DNA of 64,000 bases from Phymorhynchus buccinoides (GCA_017654935.2 CM065686.1:31471387-31535386), one strand, 5' to 3'. Shown: positions 1 to 12,850, numbered from the stretch's first letter. Notes: generated by a model not told the origin, from the letters alone. Numbers and translations: made by a program.

Positions 1-183
1 CCAACAACATCTCATTAGACCCCTTTGTTTTTTATTTTTTATTTTAGTATATATATTCTTCTTCGTCATGTATTTATATTTTTCGTGCTCTCCCCAATTA
101 AGTGTTTTTTTTCCGTTGACGTTAATACCAGAATTGGGTCCCTGCCAAAGTACTTCATGCAGATGCAGACACCTATTCAAAGT

Positions 184-397
184 TAGGGGAAGACGGGGTA
201 AAAAGCGCATGGGCGGGTAAGAAGGCCCAATTATCTCATGAAATGAAGCAAATTTCAGTCTCATTTTGCCCATGAGACGAGCGTCAATGTATAGCATTCG
301 TCTCATGGGCAAATTTGACTGAAATTTTCTGTATTTCATGAGATAATTGGGGTGGGCTTCTTACCCGCCCATGCGCTTTTTACCCCGTCTTCCCCTA
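184..397. mobile_element. Palindromic TA-flanked MITE, copy 1
   Basis: Near-complete palindrome of about 210 bp. Ends are TAGGGGAAGACGGGGTAAAA and its reverse complement; the arms meet around GTCAATGTATAGC. TA at both ends is the likely target duplication (Tc1/mariner-like). Other copies at 3435, 10824, 14123 and 16771. Confidence 0.85.
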
Positions 398-779
398 TAG
401 TTGTTTTTTCCCCCCGATAACTGTGCGTGACTAGAACAGCCTCAATGAAGAGACAGTGGGGGCTGAGACGATCGAGGCATTCAAGCTGCGCCTCTTATCG
501 TCTCCAACAACATTTCATTAGATCCCTTTATTTTATTTATTTTAGTATACACGGACCCAACCAACGCGCAGACCTGTTAGTACTCTAGTAAATATTGAAT
601 GCAAATGTTGTCTTTTACGAGTCTACGACTAATAAGACGTTAGTCCCATCATCACCGAATGCAAATTAACAAAAAAGATGTTGAAGGCTTAACTGTATGA
701 GATTCCACTTATGTCCGTCTTTGTACTAGGCCGACTTTGTGTGAAATAGGCCTATGCATGCAGGTGTGTAGACTATTGT

Positions 780-1003
780 CTTTTCGTGCGAGCGAAAATG
801 GTGTTTTACGTCCTCTTGGTCTGAATCAGACACATATGGGACATTTGTAAATACAAATATGGTGGGAACAATACTGGAGGCAATGCCCGGAGGCAGTACG
901 AAACCAGTAAAGTCCCGATTTTTTAAAATTAATACAGATAGCTGTAGCGGTGACCACGCCTCGGTTAAACCTCATCGGCTATGGCACCGCCACAAGTAGT
1001 ATC
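780..1003. repeat. Interspersed repeat A, copy 1
   Basis: About 210 bp highly similar to 13868-14075, from GCGAAAATGG to CACCGCCACAAGTA. No terminal repeats or coding capacity recognised. Bases 400-780 hold no identified feature apart from a diverged repeat of CAACAACATYTCATTAGA near 1 and 505. Confidence 0.75.
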
Positions 1004-1180
1004 TTCAGTAGTATATTGTCTTTTCGTGTGCTTATGCGTCGTTTATATGCACGTGTGTCTGTGTTTGCGTTGTATATGAATATAAGTGTATATCTTGCAA
1101 TGCATGCAAATCAACCAGTTGGTGTTACGAGCTTGTTTGTATGAGACTGTACGGGTGTCTAATTTGTGTTAGTGTTTACC

Positions 1181-1505
1181 GAAGCACTTGAACACTATAG
1201 CACAAATGCACCAGCTAGGGATAGGATGAGAACATTACGTGTGTGACTGTTTTTGATTACCCCGCCACGTGAGCAGCCACACTCTGTCTTGGTGGGATTT
1301 GGGAGTCTGATGATGTTACGCTAGGAGCTTGTCATGGCTATAAAGACAATCCCCGATCATAGCTTAGCATCATCAGTCTCCAAAATCCCTCGGAGACGGA
1401 GTGTGGCTGCTCACGTGGCGGGGTAATCAAAAACGGTCACACACGTAATGTTCTCATCCCTAGCTGGTGCATTTGTACCATAGTGTTCAAGTGCTTCGGC
1501 TGTAG
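1181..1505. repeat. Long inverted repeat built from repeat family B
   Basis: The arm at about 1181-1312 (reverse of GGCGGGGTAATCAAAAACGG and flank) is mirrored at about 1375-1502. The right arm is the same sequence as the ends of the copies at 5479, 5996 and 10629. Spacer about 60 bp. Confidence 0.75.
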
Positions 1506-1810
1506 GAATGATCCCCTGGAGTCATTTAGCCAGACTACGTCAACAACAACAGCAACAACATGTGTGTAGACATATTTATACGTGTGTTTTTGTTACCGGT
1601 TGTATTATATGTGACTATGCAAAGAGTGTAAATATGTGCGAGCGTGTGTGTATCTGTGCGTGTGTCTGTATGCAAATGTGCGCGTAACTGTTAGCCCATC
1701 ACCCATTATAATACATACAACATCAAAGACACTTAGCCTATGCAAAGACTGGTCACAGCCTGGCCCCTTTACGCTACTCACAGCAATAGCATGAGTGAAG
1801 CCAGATGTTA

Positions 1811-2190
1811 AACCTGCCACTCCACCCTGGACCGGCATGCTAAAGAGAGAGAGTGGCAGCTGCTTCACACTTTGCCCTGCTGAGCCTCTCCTGAACCTGC
1901 CACTCCCCCCTGGACCGGCATGCTAAAGAGAGAGTGGCAGCTGCTTCACACTTTGATTGCCCTGCTGAGCCTCTCCTGAACCTGCCACTCCCCCCTGGAC
2001 CGGCATGCTAAAGAGAGAGTGACAGCTGCTTGACACTTTGATTGCCCTGCTGAGCCTCTCCTGAACCTGCCACTCCCCCCTGGACCGGCATGCTAAAGAG
2101 AGAGTGGCAGCTGCTTGACACTTGGATTGCCCTGCTGAGCCTCTCCTGAACCTGCCACTCCCCCCTGGACCGGCATGCTAAAGATTGATG
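1811..2190. repeat. 85-bp minisatellite, about 5 units
   Basis: CCTGCCACTC recurs at 1813, 1896, 1981, 2066 and 2151, spacing 83-85 bp; the units contain CTGGACCGGCATGCTAAAGA and differ at few bases. Confidence 0.9.
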
Positions 2191-2445
2191 AGTGGTAGGG
2201 AGTCTAGGGACGGATGCCAGGGAAATGTGGCTTCAAGCTGGGAGCAGGGGTCCTGTCTTTGCCTGAGCTAGAGTGTCTTTGGTAGCATTTAACTTACCTG
2301 AGATGGGTGACGGTGCTGGAATGGAAACTGGAGGAGAACGCACTGCTTTGATAAATCTGCCTGATCTGTCAAGGGGCAATGCAAGAGAAAAAGAAACACA
2401 AGACACTAGTGAGTTCCATCATTGTGACCATAACATTATCTCTCT

Positions 2446-2531
2446 ATCTGTCTCTCTTGTCTTTGTGTCTGTCTCTCTGTCTGTCTCTGTCTCTGTCTGT
2501 CTCTGTCTCTCTCACTGTCTCTGTCTCTCTG

Positions 2532-2583
<52 letters not shown>

Positions 2584-2651
2584 CGTCTGTTTCATTCTCT
2601 GTTTGTCTCTAACCAGCACGAGTGCGCGCACGCACGCACACGCGCACACGC

Positions 2652-2709
<58 letters not shown>

Positions 2710-2716
2710 GCGCGCC
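2446..2716. repeat. (CT)n, (CA)n and (CG)n microsatellite cluster
   Basis: Imperfect CTGTCT repeats pass into pure (CT)n near 2535-2580, then (CA)n at 2636-2694 and alternating CG at 2694-2714. Open frames here are repeat translations. Confidence 0.9.
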
Positions 2717-2972
2717 AGTGATCGTGCTTGGAAATGTGAAAACCAGTCCCATCAGCGACAATGCCCCCCAACAACCAGTGACAAAACCAGTTCCAGGGAA
2801 ACAAAAACCAGTGAAAGCCACAATATCAAAGCCTCTGTTAAAACAATTTATCAGTCCTAGCAAAAAATGTATCTGTCCTTGGGACTGACGAGTCAATTTT
2901 GCTTCAGTATCTTGGTTCTGCAATCATAATTTTACTGATAATTACCAATTAACGCAAATCACTGCACACACA

Positions 2973-3412
2973 GAGAAAGGTGGCAGAGTGGTTAAGACGT
3001 TCGCCTGAGAAATGTAATGCGTGACTTGCAGCGTGAGTGACCCGGGTTCGAATCCCCAGGTCTCGCCCTTTCTTTCTAGTTTGACAGGAAAATCGAACTG
3101 AACGTCCAGTCCTTCAGATGGGGACTTAAAGCTAGTCTGACCCGTGCGCTTTACGCACGTAAAAATCCCACGGCAGTTGAAAGTCGGTATAAGAGCAGGG
3201 AGAAATCCCGCTGCCTGGTATGGCCAAATTGATAGCTAGGTTTTCCAAGTGTGCCCACACCCCCTCCTCACCCTGTGCCCCCCAACAAAATTTATTTTAA
3301 AAAATTGTGTAAGCGCTGCACTTGCGGCGACGCGTCTCCGGGGGAGAGCAGCCCGAATTTCACAGAGATAAGTCTCTGTTACTAGAATATACCAAATATC
3401 AAATACCAAAAA
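2973..3412 (+). mobile_element. tRNA-derived SINE, plus-strand copy
   Basis: tRNA-like head with an A-box-like TGGCAGAGTGGT (2981-2992) and a B box GGGTTCGAATCC (3044-3055), followed by an unrelated body and a tail with CGAATTTCACAGAGATAAGT. A nearly full reverse copy is at 48310-48738. Internal RNA polymerase III promoter expected from the boxes. Confidence 0.85.
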
Positions 3413-3434
3413 TATACACAAGTTGTGGATACAC

Positions 3435-3652
3435 TAGGGGAAGACGGGGTAAAAAGCCCATGGGCGGGTAAGAAGCCTATGCCAATTATCTCATGAAATA
3501 AAGAAAATTTCAGTCCAATTTTGCCCATGAGTCGAGTGTTAATGTTTAGCATTCGTCTCATTTGCAAATTTGACTGAAGTGTTCTTTATTTCATGAGATA
3601 ATTGGCATGGGCTTCTTACCCGCCCATGGGCTTTTTACCCCGTCTTCCCCTA
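3435..3652. mobile_element. Palindromic TA-flanked MITE, copy 2
   Basis: Same family as 184-397, with arms that read GCCCATGGGCGGG instead of GCGCATGGGCGGG on both sides, so both arms changed together. It lies just after the SINE. Confidence 0.85.
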
Positions 3653-3923
3653 CTGTAGAATACACACCAGCGTTTGGTATTGGGTGGCTATCTCTGTGAA
3701 CGCCTCACTACTCGTGTTCGCCATTGCAGGATCCCAGGAAGGCTTCCTAAGACGAAAATATCCCTGGAAATCTGTTTCCAGACAGAAAAAAGAAGAAAAC
3801 AATACTATGATACTTCCGGTAAGGGAAGTTACGTCCCTTTGCTTTTTGTTTATCCTGATTGCTAGGGTAATGGTTTCCAATTTGGGAAAGTGTTATGCTA
3901 TTGATAAGTATTGGTTAGTATGG

Positions 3924-4134
3924 CAGACCTGTTTACCCCCTACACAAGTCTTGAGTAGTCTGGATAGCTGAAATGAGTAGTTTGTGGCTCAAAATGTGTA
4001 GTTTTATCCACCAAACCATCAAACAATGTTCACTAAAAAAATGAGTAATTAGAGCATTATTTTCAATTTTGAAGAGTAGTAGAGGTCCAAATTGAGTAGA
4101 ATACTACTCGAAATGAGTAGAGTAAACAGGTCTG
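3924..4134. mobile_element. 211-bp DNA element, terminal repeats CAGACCTGTTTAC
   Basis: 13-bp perfect terminal inverted repeats, CAGACCTGTTTAC and GTAAACAGGTCTG, with GTATGG on each side (3918-3923, 4135-4140) as a 6-bp target duplication. The interior has several GAGTAG motifs and no gene. The same ends bound 27557-28332. Confidence 0.85.
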
Positions 4135-4199
4135 GTATGGTTAGAATAGATTAAGCAGCTCGCACACGTTAAACCATGACAATCTCAGTAGGCTGCTAA

Positions 4200-4411
4200 A
4201 GGGGTAGATTCACTCGTCCGTCTGCGGTCGTACGACTATTCAAACTGCGGTTTTTGTGAAGCATGATTCTGATGAAATACTACGGTGTAAGTAAATCTGA
4301 TGAAATAGACCCACCCGTTTGCATTTCTATGGCAGATACTTTTTTATGTTGTGGCCAGAATGTTTATGTTCAATGTGTCGCTTAAATGATATAATTTTAT
4401 CAGGGATCCTG

Positions 4412-4501
<90 letters not shown>

Positions 4502-4925
4502 CCGTGTGTACGCGTGTACGCACGTATTGGTGCATTCCTTCCTGCTGCTTGTTGACATTTTCATTAGTTTCTGCAAAGGTGAATATCTTTGTGAGTGAGA
4601 ATCATGTTATCCGTGTCACTTTATTTCTTTGCACGGGAATGTTGGTAGTATGACTATCTCGTTGATTTTAATGTTGCCTTTATAAAGCGCATAGAGCATA
4701 CTACTGTATGGATTTCAGCGCTACATGAAATAAAATTATTATTTATTATTATTATACTTCATCATATTCGTGCATTTTGGAGTCTACGTGAAAATAGTGA
4801 ACGTAACTTTTGTAGTTATGTTTCATTAGATTCATTTAAACAGCAGTATTTCATCAGAATCATGCCTCACAGATGTCGTCACAGTCGAATAGTCGTACGA
4901 CTGCAATCGGACATATGGATCGGTC
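4200..4925. mobile_element. Long-TIR element with LINE tail and (GA)n inside
   Basis: Sequence around 4228-4290 (TCGTACGACTATTC, then GATTCTGATGAAATACTAC) is mirrored at about 4840-4910. Between the arms lie a (GA)n tract (4413-4499) and a LINE-type 3' tail with AAAGCGCATAGAGC and (ATT)n (4680-4755). Exact ends not determined. Confidence 0.6.
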
Positions 4926-5099
4926 CATGCACAGTCACATACGAAGAAAAAACGTGGACTCTTGTTCTGATTGCAAGACAACGAAGCAGTTTTACAACAA
5001 CAAAATTAGAGAAGAAAACGAGTCCCCATCTTTATCCTCGTCATAATCATCATCGTCATCGTCGCATTCACATAGCACGCCACTATTATTAGCCTTTTC

Positions 5100-5405
5100 T
5101 AAACGTCTTCCTCAGAGTCATCATCATCATCAGTGTCGTCTTCTTCTTCGTCGTCGTCGTCGTTGTCGTCGTTTGTCGCCATAATTGTAATCGCCCTCAA
5201 ATAACGCATTATCCTTATTATTGTAAACACGTTTACTATCATACATGATTGTAGGAAGTCTATTAACATCGGGGATGCTGTTCTTGCCCCTCCCCTAGCT
5301 CATCATCATCACCACCATCGTCTTCCTCGTTGTCGTTGTCGTTGTCGTCGTCTTTATCATCATCATCACCATCGTCGTCATCATCATCATCAGCATCATC
5401 ATCAG

Positions 5406-5446
<41 letters not shown>

Positions 5447-5460
5447 ACCACAACAACAAC
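5100..5460. repeat. (CAT/CGT)n trinucleotide region
   Basis: Mixed CGT, CTT and CAT repeats at 5105-5180 and 5300-5450. An apparent poly-aspartate open frame on the minus strand is a translation of this repeat. Confidence 0.85.
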
Positions 5461-5478
5461 AACATCACATCGTCTTGG

Positions 5479-5785
5479 CTTAAGGCTGTGTCAGACCAGT
5501 TGACATAAGCTAGAACACCAAGGCTACATCAAAATGTTGTTATGTTCTGCATAGCTATGCGGGGGATTGTCTTGAGCCATGATAAGCTCCTAGCATAAAT
5601 CCATCCGTCTGAAATTCTCCGAAGTCGGAGTGTGACTGCCCACGTGGCGGGGTAATCAAAAACGGTCACACACGTAATGTTCTCACCCCTAGCCGGTGCA
5701 TTTGTACCGTAGTGTTCAAGTGCTTCGGCTGTTGGGATTATCCCTGGAGTCTTTAAGCCAGGGTGCGACGACAACAACATCATCA
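5479..5785. repeat. Interspersed repeat family B
   Basis: Begins near GGCTGTGTCAGACCAGTTGA and ends in GACAACAACA. Also at 5996-6290 and 10629-11145 and, in inverted arrangement, at 1181-1505. No coding capacity. Confidence 0.8.
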
Positions 5786-5995
5786 TCACGATCCTCGCCA
5801 TCCAATAGCACACCTCTTTTGTTATTGCCAACACTATAACAATTGTAAATATGGAATTAATGTCTGAGATGCTGTTGTTGTAGTCATTGCGCTTCGTAAC
5901 GTACCATGTTGCCTTCTGTTCGTACACAGAGGGCACAGTGGGAAGAAAGGGGTGGTTACTGGTTCTTTAGCTTTACTCGCCGATTTCTCCTTGGC

Positions 5996-6290
5996 GTGAG
6001 GCTGTGTCAGATCAATTGACATACGCTAGAACGCCAAGGCTACATCAAAATGTTGTTATGTTCTGCATAGTTGTGCGGGGATTGTCTTAAGTAATGAAAA
6101 GCTCCTAGCATAACATCGTCAGTCCAAAATCCTCCGAAGTCGGAGTGTGGCTGCCTACGTGACGGGGTAATAAAAAAACCCGGCCACACACGTAACGTTC
6201 TCACCCCTACCTGGTGCATCTGTACCATAGTGTTCAAGTGCTTCGGCTGTTGGGATGATCCCTTGAGTCTTTATGCCAGGGTAAGACAAC
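5996..6290. repeat. Interspersed repeat family B, second copy
   Basis: Same sequence as 5479-5785 with scattered changes, in the same orientation about 520 bp away, so the two may come from a local duplication. Confidence 0.8.
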
Positions 6291-6375
6291 AACAAGGACT
6301 CACCGACTGTTTGGTTTCCTGTGGTAGTGCTTGTGTCTTCGCTTCCTTTGTGGGCACTTTTGACTGCAACACACA

Positions 6376-6507
6376 CATACATACAAAACCGTGCGCGCGC
6401 GCACACACACGCACGCGTACTCGCACGCGCACGCACGCACGCGCACACGCACGCACGCACACGCACACGCACACGCACACGCACACGCACGCACACACGC
6501 ACACGCG

Positions 6508-6561
<54 letters not shown>
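6376..6561. repeat. (CA)n with CG interruptions
   Basis: Imperfect CACG/CACA repeats passing into pure (CA)n at about 6510-6560. Confidence 0.9.
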
Positions 6562-6679
6562 ATAAATATTATTAATGTTGATAAATCAACCAGCCTCATT
6601 ACATTTAAAAACAATCAATAATAAACGAGAAAAACAAGACACAGAAGTCAGATCAGCTAGCAATTATATATATATATAT

Positions 6680-6900
6680 ATCTCGTGAACCTCTGCACAG
6701 ACTCACTTCAAATGTTGCACAACAGTACAATTCTCTCAAACGTATATGTTCCCTGGGGAGAAACATTATAACCACGTGGTATCACCTGGTAGTCTATGGC
6801 AGCATGCCATCTTCTCTGGCACTTTTCTCCACCCATTCACTATCTCGTGAACCCGTTACACGAATCGCTTCAAATTTAATACGATGGTGTAAGTTTGTTT
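6680..6900. repeat. Diverged repeat with TCTCGTGAAC motif
   Basis: TATCTCGTGAACC and ACTCACTTCAAAT recur at about 6680 and 6840 and resemble 51870-52225. Bases 6900-7260 contain nothing else recognised. Confidence 0.4.
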
Positions 6901-7264
6901 TTTTTCCTTCGTCAATCGCTTAGACAGTTCCCTGCCGTAGGAGCGCGGATGCGTCATGCTGCCGTTATGCGCCTAACTAAAAAACGGTTTGGCCCAGCAA
7001 GTCCGTGTTTGGCTGGGGAGAAAAATCTTTGTGTAAGAGTTTTTATAGAACAAAAGGCAGGAGAATGGACCGGGTAAAAGCAGAAAGATAGTAGATGACA
7101 GCAAGCAAATGGAAAAGGCAGAGTCAAAGGGAGTGATCGGTTAGAGGAAGTTGTTACAAGCACAGAACTTCCAGAAGGTGGAAGAACTATTTGTACAAAA
7201 GACTCCCCATAGAACCAGTATCCTCGTGGGGGTTGTACGACTAATGGTGTATTACCTGGAGCTA

Positions 7265-7535
7265 GAGTATAAAGGTACTCTATCTGGAGCTGCGCCTCAC
7301 AATGCTTCTACATCTCTGCCCCGCCTCAACGATGCTGATACCACCCTAAGCATCAAGAAAAACCCGACTTGGACACCCGTCCAACACGACAAAGCACCAG
7401 CCTCTACGATGACGCCTTGCCACGTCCAGAACCACAACTGTCTCATCGTCATCGCATCGTCTTCATCCCTGGGAAGACGACCTCGCCGTCTTCAGGAATA
7501 CCGTCCATAAGGGTCTCAGACCGATTGGACGCTAA
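7265..7535. repeat. Interspersed repeat family C
   Basis: Similar to 45080-45385, sharing ACATCTCTGCCCCGC, CCCACCCTAAGCATCAAG-like sequence and CGATTGGACGCTAA. G-rich low complexity follows to 7660. Confidence 0.7.
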
Positions 7536-8113
7536 TCTCACCTTGTTGCTAATGTGCCCAACGGACAGGGGACAGGGGGGACATGGGGAGGGAGGGAGGG
7601 GGGGGGGCTAGTGGTGGGGGAGGGGGTAAAGGAGGGTGAGAGAAGCGGCGGAGGGAGGGTATGTTGCCCTACTTGACGTCCACCTTGATGGGGCTGTCGT
7701 TGTAAGGAACGGGGGGAAATCAGCGGTGCATAGATTTGTTTATGTTTACTTGTTCGTCTGTCTGCCTGTCTGTTTTTAACATTTATCTATTTCCTTTTTT
7801 TTTTAGCTGTGTTCTTTCAAGAATGAAAATTGGAACGAATAGTAAAAGTGAGGATCAATGAAAAGGAAAATTGATATTGGGAGAAGGGGTGTGGGGTGGG
7901 ACGGTAGGGGGGGGGGGGGAGAGCGGGTCGGGAGGTTGCTTTCTAATATTACGAGTATTCCCCGCTATAAAACAAAGTATACATACGGCGAAGAAACCAC
8001 TCTAACTCAATCAATATCCTACTGTTTATTATTTTATAATGCAGGTGCCATGCAGGGGTGGGAAGGGCACAGAAGGTTGAAAGAAAAAAAAACAAAAACA
8101 TAATAGCATTCAT

Positions 8114-8986
<873 letters not shown>

Positions 8987-9703
8987 GGACAGTCAGGCTG
9001 AACTTTGAGGTCGATATGCGGATCCATTGGCACTATGTAAAGATAAAAATCGAGGACGCCATGAGGACGTAAAACCTTCACTCAACAACAAGTTTAAAAA
9101 ATAAAAATAAAATAAAAAGAAAAAAAGTTCTTACCACAGAAGGAATAAAGAAGGGTGATATAGTTCCTTCTGGCTTTCCTTTCACCCCTCAAAGCATAGT
9201 AATCATTCTTATTATGCTTTGGGGGGGGGGGGTGTTCTTGTGTTTTTTGTTGTTGTTTTTGTGTGGGTGTGTTTGTTTGATGTTTGTTTTGCATAAATAC
9301 AAAACTCGGTTCTATTCGAGATTTGTGTTGCAGCAAAATGAAATCATATTTCAGCTACTAAGCTAGTAGTGTCGTTTGCAAACCTCATGTCTATGACTCT
9401 CAGAATAGGACCCTAGGAAGCATAGCACTGGTTTCTGGTACTGCAACTTTGGGTAATAGTTGACCTTTTGAACACCATCCACAACACCTACTGTCCTGGG
9501 GTCCCCGTGGCCGACATAATTTCTTTCTTTCTGTCCGGGGTGAGGCATCTCCGCTACAAGTATATGGTTAAACTGCAGCTCATTTACTTTCATCCTAGAG
9601 GTTACATTGGCTTTGTTTAAATAATGTTATTTTATGTATATTTGATTTGATTGTAGTGAGTCTTATGTGTATAATGTTAACTTATTTGTGTTTTATTGTC
9701 TAT

Positions 9704-9755
9704 GTAAAGCGCTTTGAGCTCCCTGCAAAGGGAGTAAAACGCTATATAAATGTTC

Positions 9756-9790
<35 letters not shown>

Positions 9791-9805
9791 ATGATTATTA
9801 TTATT
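9704..9805 (+). mobile_element. LINE 3' tail with (ATT)n
   Basis: AAAGCGCTTTGAGCT, then CGCTATATAAATG and ATT repeats: the same 3'-end type as at 23475-23545 and, reversed, at 59325-59395. No coding part remains. Bases 9000-9700 and 9850-10180 show no recognised gene. Confidence 0.65.
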
Positions 9806-10256
9806 ATTATATTTACTCTATGGCAGCCATTTTTTCAGGCTCAGGCCTGAGATCCTGCCTGCAAAACTAAAATTTATTTATTTATTTAGACAATTTATAT
9901 AGCCCTTATCCCCATAGCTCTAAGTACTTATCAGCAAAAAGATTTTTTTTAAATCAGCAATAACGGCTGAAGAAACCAACAGGAATTGCGGTGAAGCACC
10001 CCCCCACACCACCCCCCAAGTTTTAAAGACACACTGACGCACCACGATTAAGTCCCTTGGGGTTTTTTCTGGGTAGCTGTGACCCACATACAAATGTCCA
10101 CAACTTCAAATTGAGGCTGCTCTTTAAAATGATGTTTCGGTTTGAATTTGGGGGCATTTATATGGGAGTCAGACCTCAGTGGTCAAAACAAGATTTATTT
10201 CCAGTTATAAGAGGGAAAACACGTGAAACCCGTGATTTTGATACGTGATCTGGTGG

Positions 10257-10450
10257 GTCTTTAAAGAGAAAGCTACCGATCCCAGGGATCGGGTATAGAC
10301 TGCTAGCCTAGTCGCTGCGAAGTTCTGCCTCGCAGTAGCTCGGGCAACAGGGGAAAAAGAACGCGAGCAGGGCTGTGAATGATGGCGCGCGCCTCGCGTG
10401 AACGCTTTATATATGCCGGCTATGGGTTTAAGACATTTCAAAAGTTGCAA
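10257..10450. repeat. Interspersed repeat, relative of 45970-46160
   Basis: Contains CCGATCCCAGGGATCGG and CTGCCTCGCAGTAGCTCG; the reverse complement appears at 45970-46160. The junction GGGTCTTTAA at 10255-10264 resembles the end of the element at 61173-61302. Confidence 0.55.
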
Positions 10451-10628
10451 ATAACAGAATAATCATACTACGAAAAGAGTGTATTTCATATCGCCATCAT
10501 CATCACTGTCTTTCTAAATGTGCTGCTATTTTGAACATTACTCGCCACAGATTAGCCTATGTGGGATCGTTGCGCCCACAACAGAAAATTCTGATTATTC
10601 GCTTTAAAACAGATTCACCGCCTTGTCC

Positions 10629-11145
10629 TGAGGCTGTGTCAGACCAGTTGATATAAGCTAGAACACCAAGGCTACATCAAAATGTTGCTACGTTCTACAT
10701 GGTTGTGCGGGGACTGTCTTAAACCATAACAAGCTCCTAGCATAGCATAATCAGTCTAAAATCCTCCGAAGTCGGAGCGTGGCTGCTCACGTGGCGGGGT
10801 AATCAAAATCGGTCACACGCACGTAGGGGAAGACGGGGTAAAAAGCGCATGGGCGGGTAAGAAGCCCACCCCAATTATCTCATGAAATGAAGCAAATTTC
10901 AGTCTCATTTTGCCCATGAGACGAGCGTTAATGTCTAGCATTCGTCTCATGGGCAAATTTGACTGAAATTTTCTTTATTTCATGAGATAAGTGGGGTGGG
11001 CTTCTTACCCGCCCATGCGCTTTTTACCCCGTCTTCCCCTAATGTTTTCATCCATAGCTGGTGCATTTTGTACCATAATGTTCAAGTGCTTCGATCAGCT
11101 GTTGGGATGATCCCTGGAGTTTTTTTAAGCCAGGGTAAGACAACA
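10629..11145. repeat. Repeat family B copy split by a MITE
   Basis: Family B sequence from GAGGCTGTGTCAGACC to GGTAAGACAAC, interrupted at GCACG/TAATG by the TA-flanked element 10824-11041. Confidence 0.85.
10824..11041. mobile_element. Palindromic TA-flanked MITE, copy 3 (nested)
   Basis: Same family as 184-397. The uninterrupted site is seen in other family B copies (CACACGTAATG at 5669-5680 and about 1441), so one TA became two. Confidence 0.9.
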
Positions 11146-11218
11146 CAAAACAAAACACTTTCAGGTGATATCAGATCGCTGGTCTATTCTGCTTGCCAAT
11201 ACTCATGCGTGCTTGTGT

Positions 11219-12034
11219 CGGTTCTTCAGGGAACGAATGAGACAACTGGTAGTCCTGAAATCGGAGCTGAAGCAGGGTTTATAATGGAGATGTTTAGCAC
11301 AGAAAACATTCCCAGTCTGTCGGTTCTTCAGGGAACGAATGAGACAACTGGTAGTCCTGAAATCGGAGCTGAAGCAGGGTTTATAATGGAGATGTTTAGC
11401 ACAGAAAACATTCCCAGTCTGTCGGTTCTTCAGAGAACGAATGAGACAACTGGTAGTCCTGAAATCGGAGCTGAAGCAGGGTTTATAATGGAGATGTTTA
11501 GCACAGAAAACATTCCCAGTCTGTCGGTTCTTCAGAGGACGAATGAGACAACTGGTAGTCCTGAAATCGGAGCTGAAGCAGGGTTTATAATGGAGATGTT
11601 TAGCACAGAAAACATTCCCAGTCTGTCGGTTCTTCAGAGGACGAATGAGACAACTGGTAGTCCTGAAATCGGAGCTGAAGCAGGGTTTATAATGGAGATG
11701 TTTAGCACAGAAAACATTCCCAGTCTGTCGGTTCTTCAGAGGACGAATGAGACAACTGGTAGTCCTGAAATCGGAGCTGAAGCAGGGTTTATAATGGAGA
11801 TGTTTAGCACAGAAAACATTCCCAGTCTGTCGGTTCTTCAGAGGACGAATGAGACAACTGGTAGTCCTGAAATCGGAGCTGAAGCAGGGTTTATAATGGA
11901 GATGTTTAGCACAGAAAACATTCCCAGTCTGTCGGTTCTTCAGAGGACGAATGAGACAACTGGTAGTCCTGAAATCGGAGCTGAAGCAGGGTTTATGATG
12001 GAGGTGTCTAGCACTACACAGGAAACATTCCCAG
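11219..12034 (+). repeat. 102-bp minisatellite, 8 units, open in one frame
   Basis: CGGTTCTTCAG recurs every 102 bp. Being a multiple of three, the frame stays open across all units, giving a 34-residue repeat that includes TNETTGSPEIGAEAGF and MEMFSTENIPSL. Units are nearly identical; the residue after SVLQ is G in the first two and R later. The open frame starts inside the MITE at 10996 and ends at 12201. Each unit also offers a pyrimidine tract plus AG (GTTCTTCAG). Coding use is unproven. Confidence 0.85.
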
Positions 12035-12241
12035 TCTGGCGGTCGACGGAGCCGGGGACTTCAGTCAGGCAGAACCATGCAGTCCTCTTTTTTTTGGAGA
12101 TTCAGTCTTTCACAAAAGATCGCGCTATAAAATATTTTCAGTTTCTGTGGAACCCATTAGCTGTCATTCTCTTTTTATTGTTGGCCCAAATTCCGGGTTA
12201 ACGTCAACTAGTGATACAGGCCACCGATCTGTGTTATCCTA

Positions 12242-12472
12242 ATGGCCAACGCACATTTTCTTTTGACCAACTCGTGCGTGACTCGACTGTTTTTCTCCGT
12301 CCTTTGTATTGCACACACTGTTGTCGTAGCACAGATATCCGTGGTTTCAGTCAAAGATTTTGTTCTCTTCGATTCTACTCCGGCTTTTCATTTGCGAAAA
12401 CAATGTTTTCCTCCTCATTGTAGGAGACTGGTCGATACCAAAGCATTTAATATAGCCATCAACCAACATTAA
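12242..12472 (+). CDS. Short open frame with signal-peptide-like start, doubtful
   Basis: 76 codons from ATG to stop. The first 30 residues look like a signal peptide with a hydrophobic run LFFSVLCIAHTVVVA; the remainder is weakly basic with two cysteines. No relative recognised and no splice sites are convincing. It follows the 102-bp minisatellite by about 200 bp. It may be chance. Confidence 0.2.
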   Translation: MANAHFLLTNSCVTRLFFSVLCIAHTVVVAQISVVSVKDFVLFDSTPAFHLRKQCFPPHCRRLVDTKAFNIAINQH

Positions 12473-12850
12473 CATATATTAATATCAGCTTTACAATTTC
12501 CAATAATGCCAAATCAATACAAACGCATTGAGCATACCCATGCGAGCAGTCAACAGCCTCCACGATAAAACAAATGTTTGTATTTGGTCAAAGTGACTCA
12601 GCCGAACGTAGGCCCTACTTATAATTCTTGAAAGCAAGCAACTACCCACCCAAAACAGGAAGCTACTTTTTCAACCCTGATTTCTACCTACATGATAAAC
12701 ACGAAAGTCTAATAATATCACGCCTGTTTAACAAAGCAATAAAAGAAAACACCACCAAAGAAGTCCTTACCCGGGTCGATTGCGTGTGTCCCACTCCCCT
12801 GGCCCGCCAGACGGCAGAGGAAAATAGAGCGTGCCGTGTTGAATAAGAGT

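Noticed and set aside
3000..3070. A functional tRNA gene
   Set aside because: A and B boxes are present, but the cloverleaf is not clearly complete and the sequence continues into a SINE body found elsewhere in the window.
5263..5451. Poly-aspartate protein
   Set aside because: Translation of the (CAT/CGT) trinucleotide repeat without other coding signs.
7670..7715. Minus-strand PYNDSPIKVDVK followed by stop, as a last exon of the membrane-protein candidate
   Set aside because: No AG acceptor in the right phase lies before it, and a stop occurs just upstream in frame.
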